From the NCBI GenBank assembly GCA_023300065.1, contig JALZWJ010000310.1, positions 1 to 8,372 of the forward strand: a DNA stretch of 8,372 nucleotides, written 5' to 3'. Source of the stretch: Akkermansiaceae bacterium. Its GTDB lineage: Bacteria > Verrucomicrobiota > Verrucomicrobiia > Verrucomicrobiales > Akkermansiaceae. A program made the position numbers and the translations under genes. Shown here in pieces: positions 5,452-8,372 of this stretch. Below the pieces are notes generated by a model. It did no database searches and was not told where the DNA came from. It was given only the letters and a program-made list of their open reading frames with translations. Within the stretch, counting starts at the first letter, position 1. Every line of letters starts with the position of its first letter.

Positions 5452-6834
5452 TTAGAAGTGAATGGCGTGGCCATCTGCGTCCAAGGTCGCCTCGTGAATT
5501 GCTTCGGCGAGGGTCGGGTGGGCGTGAATGGTCGCATGGATATCATCGATGGTGGCCTCCATGGAGAGAGCGAGGCCCATCTCAGAAATCAGGTCTGTGG
5601 CGTTTTCACCAATGATGTGTGCGCCTAGAACTTCGCCGTGTTCCTTGCCGAAGAGGAGTTTAACAAAGCCCTCGGTCTCGCCGCTGGCTTGTGCTTTACC
5701 CAGCGCTTGGTAGGGGAATTTTCCGACCTTGTAGTCGATGCCCTCTTCCTTGAGCGCGCGCTCAGTCTTACCGACGGATGCCACCTCAGGGTAGCAATAA
5801 GTGCAGCCGGGGAAGTCTCCAACGCGCTTCACGTCATGAGCATCGTCGAACATGCCTTCGACACACTGCATCGCCTCGAAGCTGGCAGTATGGGCGAGCC
5901 AAGGAGGTCCAGAAATATCACCGATCGCGTAAACGCCCGGGATGGAAGTTTGGTAACGGTCATCGATCTGAACCCAGCCACGATCGGTGAGTGCAGGTTG
6001 TTGACCACCGGGGAGAACAGGAGCGACTCCGATCGCTACGAGGCAGCAATCGGCGGTGAGTTCCTGAGTTCCGCTCGCGTTTTCAACGGTGATCGTGACA
6101 GAGGAGCCGTTGTCCTTTGTTGCGATGACTTTCGTATCAGTCAGGCAGTTAATGCCGGCTTTTTTGTAACTCTTCGTGATGGCGTCGCCCACTTCGTCGT
6201 CCTCGACCGGGAGGCAATTCGGCATCATCTCTACGATGGTTACCTCAGTGCCGAACGCATTGTAAACGTAGCCGAACTCCATGCCGATCGCTCCTGCACC
6301 GATGATGATCATGGACTTAGGCTGCTTTTCCAAGATCATGGCCTCCTTCGAAGAAATGACCGAAGTCCCACTGAAGGGCAGTCCGGGCATTTCACGGGAC
6401 TTGGCCCCTGTGGAAATAATGACGTTCTTGGTCTCCAAGATCTCAGTCGTCCCGTCCGCCTTCTGCACCTCGACCTTACCGCTTGCTGCGACTGAGCCAA
6501 AGCCCTTCACATAGTCGACCTTGTTCTTCTTAAAAAGGAACTCGATCCCGCCCGCGAGACGTCCTGAAACTTGGCGTGAACGGCCAACCACTTTGGACCA
6601 ATCATAGCTGAGATTATCGAAGCTAATGCCGAATTTCCCAGCATCATGCTTCATCTGGTGATAAAGGTGCGCGTTTTTGAGAAGAGCCTTCGTAGGGATA
6701 CATCCCCAGTTCAGACAGGTTCCGCCAGCGCGTTCCATTTCAACACAGGCTACTTTTTTTCCAAGTTGACCAGCACGGATCGCCGCGACGTATCCGCCTG
6801 GGCCACCACCGATAACGACAAGATCGTAAGACAT
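5452..6834 (-). CDS. lpdA: Dihydrolipoyl dehydrogenase (E3), 460 aa
   Basis: This flavoprotein reoxidises dihydrolipoamide on the E2 (or glycine-cleavage H) protein, passing electrons through a disulfide and FAD to NAD+. Seen in order: the N-terminal FAD-binding GGGPGGYVAAIRA (9-21); the redox-active disulfide motif GGTCLNWGCIPTKALL (37-52) with C40 and C45; the NAD-binding GAGAIGMEFG (179-188); the second FAD contact YAIGDI (302-307); PEVASVG (349-355); and the dimer-interface catalytic pair H439 and E444 in HAHPTLAE. Length is normal and every catalytic residue is present. It differs from common relatives at residues 342-350, where PGCTYCYPE gives an extra CxxC. The ATG at 6832-6834 starts MSYDLVVIGGG, the natural beginning, without a clear ribosome binding site. 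No E1 or E2 gene is nearby, so it may serve several complexes. It leads a probable two-gene unit with the GYF_2 protein. Confidence 0.97.
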   Translation of the reverse strand: MSYDLVVIGGGPGGYVAAIRAGQLGKKVACVEMERAGGTCLNWGCIPTKALLKNAHLYHQMKHDAGKFGISFDNLSYDWSKVVGRSRQVSGRLAGGIEFLFKKNKVDYVKGFGSVAASGKVEVQKADGTTEILETKNVIISTGAKSREMPGLPFSGTSVISSKEAMILEKQPKSMIIIGAGAIGMEFGYVYNAFGTEVTIVEMMPNCLPVEDDEVGDAITKSYKKAGINCLTDTKVIATKDNGSSVTITVENASGTQELTADCCLVAIGVAPVLPGGQQPALTDRGWVQIDDRYQTSIPGVYAIGDISGPPWLAHTASFEAMQCVEGMFDDAHDVKRVGDFPGCTYCYPEVASVGKTERALKEEGIDYKVGKFPYQALGKAQASGETEGFVKLLFGKEHGEVLGAHIIGENATDLISEMGLALSMEATIDDIHATIHAHPTLAEAIHEATLDADGHAIHF

Positions 6835-6871
6835 GCAGAGACGGTGGAGAGTCGGCCAGAAAAATCAAGAG

Positions 6872-6883
6872 GGAACCGGTTCC
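6872..6883. promoter_or_regulatory. Perfect 12-bp palindrome in the divergent intergenic region
   Basis: GGAACCGGTTCC is a perfect palindrome lying 38 bases before the lpdA start and 48 bases before the pseudouridine synthase start, in the only divergent promoter region of the window. A related half site, GAAACCGGAC, follows at about 6910-6919. Position and symmetry suit a dimeric regulator's operator; the regulator is unknown. No clear -35/-10 boxes could be assigned on either strand. Confidence 0.35.
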
Positions 6884-6930
6884 GTTCATCTTTCCCTTTC
6901 CCGATTTCTGAAACCGGACAAAGCTGCACC

Positions 6931-7749
6931 GTGGCCGATGACAAAAAGAAAAGACCGAGGAAGAAGCATCAGCCCATGGGCTTGGACATCATCCACGAGG
7001 ACCGCGACATCATCGTCGTTAATAAAGCGGCAGGCCTCTTGACTATGGGAACCGGGCGCGATGGCGGCCGCACCGCCCACGCTGCGCTCGATGACTACGT
7101 CAAAAAAGGGAATTACAAATCCCACGAACGCATCTTCATCGTCCACCGTCTCGACCGCGATACCTCCGGCGCACTCGTCTTTGCCCGTAGTGAAAAAGCG
7201 AAGCTCGCCCTCCAAGAAAACTGGGAAAAAGCCGAGAAGTCCTACCTTGCCTTCGTCGAAGGGCATCCCGATCCCGCCGTAGGCACCATCGAGACCTACC
7301 TCGCCGAGAATGAAGCCCGCCGAGTCTACTCCACCTCAGACAAGCGAAAGGGCAAGCTCTCCACCACCAAATACCGCACCGTCAAAGTAGTCGAAAAACG
7401 CACCCTCCTCGAGATCTTCCTCCTCACGGGTCGCAAAAATCAAATCCGCGTCCACCTCGCCGACAAAGGCTGGCCCATCGTCGGCGATAGCAAATACGGT
7501 CGCAAAATCCGCGATAACAAGCGCCTCGCCCTCCACTCTCACATCCTCACTTTCGACCATCCCTACAGCGGAAAACGCATGACCTTCAAGGTCCCCGCGC
7601 CTGCTACTTTCCATAAAATGGCCGCTGCTCCCGAGCCCGAGCCACCCAAGGAGGAAAAGAAAAAAGACGCCGTAAACGAGAAAAAACGGGACGCAAATCG
7701 TGAAAGAAAGCGCGACTTCGGACGCGACCATAAACGAAAAAGAAAATGA
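6931..7749 (+). CDS. RluA-family RNA pseudouridine synthase, 272 aa
   Basis: Members convert specific uridines of rRNA or tRNA to pseudouridine. Seen: EDRDIIVVNKAAGLLT (23-38), the first family motif; HRLDRDTSGALVFARS (72-87) with the catalytic Asp at D75; KSYLAFVEG (103-111); and LLTGRKNQIRVHLADKGWPIVGDSKYG (164-190), the third motif. There is no S4 domain at the N-terminus. After the catalytic domain a tail of about 40 residues (232-272) is very rich in Lys, Arg, Glu and Pro. The RNA target cannot be told. The GTG at 6931 gives a basic N-terminal stretch that leads smoothly into the domain. An in-frame ATG at 6976, with GAGG at 6957-6960 fifteen bases upstream, would shorten it by 15 residues and is a real alternative. 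The frame stays open upstream to 6646 but runs over lpdA, so that extension is rejected. The gene overlaps the next by ATGA. Codons are strongly C-ending. Confidence 0.9.
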   Translation: MADDKKKRPRKKHQPMGLDIIHEDRDIIVVNKAAGLLTMGTGRDGGRTAHAALDDYVKKGNYKSHERIFIVHRLDRDTSGALVFARSEKAKLALQENWEKAEKSYLAFVEGHPDPAVGTIETYLAENEARRVYSTSDKRKGKLSTTKYRTVKVVEKRTLLEIFLLTGRKNQIRVHLADKGWPIVGDSKYGRKIRDNKRLALHSHILTFDHPYSGKRMTFKVPAPATFHKMAAAPEPEPPKEEKKKDAVNEKKRDANRERKRDFGRDHKRKRK

Positions 7750-8372
7750 CCTCCTGGTCCGCCCGCCTCCTCGCCCCCTTCCAGCGAAAGACCTCCTCCG
7801 GCCGCTACCTCCCGGAGATCGATGGCCTCCGCTGCCTCGCCGTCATCCTCGTCGTCGTCTTCCACTCGCACGGATTCTTCACGGATGGGACTGAGCCCAC
7901 CACCGTCCACGAGCTCATCGCAGCTGGCCCCGTCGAGGGCCTAAAACACGCCCCCCACGCCCTCATCGGTAGGGGCTGGTTTGGCGTCCAGATCTTCTTC
8001 CTCATCTCCGGCCTCGTCCTAGCCCTCCCATACGCCGCGCACTTCCTCCACGGCGAAGAAAAGCCCCTCGTCCGCAACTACTTCAAGCGCCGCCTTATCC
8101 GCATCGAGATCCCCTACATCATCGCGCTCACCTTCTTCTTCATCCTCTCCCTCACTCTCTACCAAAACGGCTTCATGGGCCGCTTCCCAAACTACGCCGC
8201 CGGCCTCATCTACAGCCACGGCCTCATCTACAGTGGCCAGCATAATCCCCTCCTCTTCGTCGCCTGGACCCTCGAGATCGAAGTCCAATTCTACCTCCTC
8301 GTCCCGCTCCTCTGCCGCATCTTCGCCCTGCCAAAAGTTCCCCGCCGTGCCCTCCTCATCATAGGCATCCTC
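7746..8372 (+). CDS. Acyltransferase-3 (OafA/YrhL-like) membrane protein, N-terminal part, cut by the window end
   Basis: I translated this frame by hand; 209 codons are open to the right edge with no stop. It shows the AT3 layout: YLPEIDGLRCLAVILVVVFHSH (21-42), containing the R-x10-H motif (R29 and H40) inside the first membrane helix; GWFGVQIFFLISGLVLALP (78-95), the classic second motif; NYFKRRLIRIEIPYI (111-125), the basic segment before the third helix; and WTLEIEVQFYLLVPLL (174-189). AT3 proteins move acetyl or other acyl groups from inside the cell onto sugars of surface polysaccharide, peptidoglycan or secreted molecules; the acceptor here is unknown. The ATG at 7746 overlaps the pseudouridine synthase stop as ATGA, so translation is likely coupled. 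About half of a typical 360-400 residue protein is present. Codon use is extremely C-ending, like the gene before it. Confidence 0.93.
   Translation, partial: MTSWSARLLAPFQRKTSSGRYLPEIDGLRCLAVILVVVFHSHGFFTDGTEPTTVHELIAAGPVEGLKHAPHALIGRGWFGVQIFFLISGLVLALPYAAHFLHGEEKPLVRNYFKRRLIRIEIPYIIALTFFFILSLTLYQNGFMGRFPNYAAGLIYSHGLIYSGQHNPLLFVAWTLEIEVQFYLLVPLLCRIFALPKVPRRALLIIGIL

Noticed and set aside
5638..6495. 285-codon + strand frame opposite lpdA
   Set aside because: It lies wholly inside lpdA, shows no domain, and is explained by the codon structure of the minus-strand gene.
6646..6930. Upstream extension of the pseudouridine synthase frame by 95 codons
   Set aside because: It runs over the start of lpdA on the opposite strand, which is an unmistakable gene, and the added peptide has no family resemblance. 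The conserved domain begins just after 6976.
7563..8288. Minus-strand frames at the right edge with Glu/Asp/Gly-rich translations
   Set aside because: They are mirror images of the C-ending codons of the pseudouridine synthase and acyltransferase genes. The + strand frames carry clear family motifs.

Overview
This window looks like ordinary chromosomal DNA from a Verrucomicrobiota-type (PVC group) bacterium. The assignment is inferred from protein style: a GYF_2-domain membrane protein with a DDDPYATP linker typical of Planctomycetes and Verrucomicrobia, moderate-to-high GC, weak Shine-Dalgarno (SD) signals, and TTG or GTG as well as ATG starts. No rRNA, tRNA, CRISPR array, insertion sequence or prophage gene was seen.

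Layout, left to right. (1) 1-300: a doubtful short reading frame at the left edge, then a short non-coding stretch. (2) 301-828: an unrecognised four-helix membrane protein. (3) 895-1466: a two-gene toxin-antitoxin-like module on the + strand, a DUF433 antitoxin and a DUF5615 PIN-like protein joined by an ATGA overlap, ending in a probable intrinsic terminator. (4) 1539-2096: pyrE, orotate phosphoribosyltransferase, followed by a strong hairpin. (5) 2097-2332: a gene-free stretch holding three tandem degenerate 9-mers that resemble a dispersed repeat. (6) 2333-3836: a probable two-gene unit, a half-length TSUP (TauE/SafE) transporter and a YdjM/DUF457-type membrane metal-dependent hydrolase. 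(7) 3882-4565: a calcineurin-like Ser/Thr phosphatase-family protein with a TTG start, overlapping tail-to-tail with the next gene. (8) 4549-6834, minus strand: lpdA (dihydrolipoyl dehydrogenase) followed 12 nt later by a GYF_2-domain membrane protein. (9) 6835-6930: a divergent intergenic region with a perfect 12-bp palindrome. (10) 6931-8372, + strand: a RluA-family pseudouridine synthase with a highly charged tail, ATGA-coupled to an acyltransferase-3 membrane protein that runs off the right edge.

Functionally this is a mixture: pyrimidine synthesis (pyrE), the E3 subunit of 2-oxoacid dehydrogenase or glycine cleavage complexes (lpdA), RNA modification, envelope or surface acylation, and several membrane proteins. 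The genes do not form one obvious pathway. I see no convincing new defence or mobile system. The points most worth checking are the TA-like pair, the 9-mer repeat block, the palindrome, the abrupt change in wobble-base preference between same-strand gene blocks, and the lpdA-GYF_2 and pseudouridine synthase-acyltransferase couplings.
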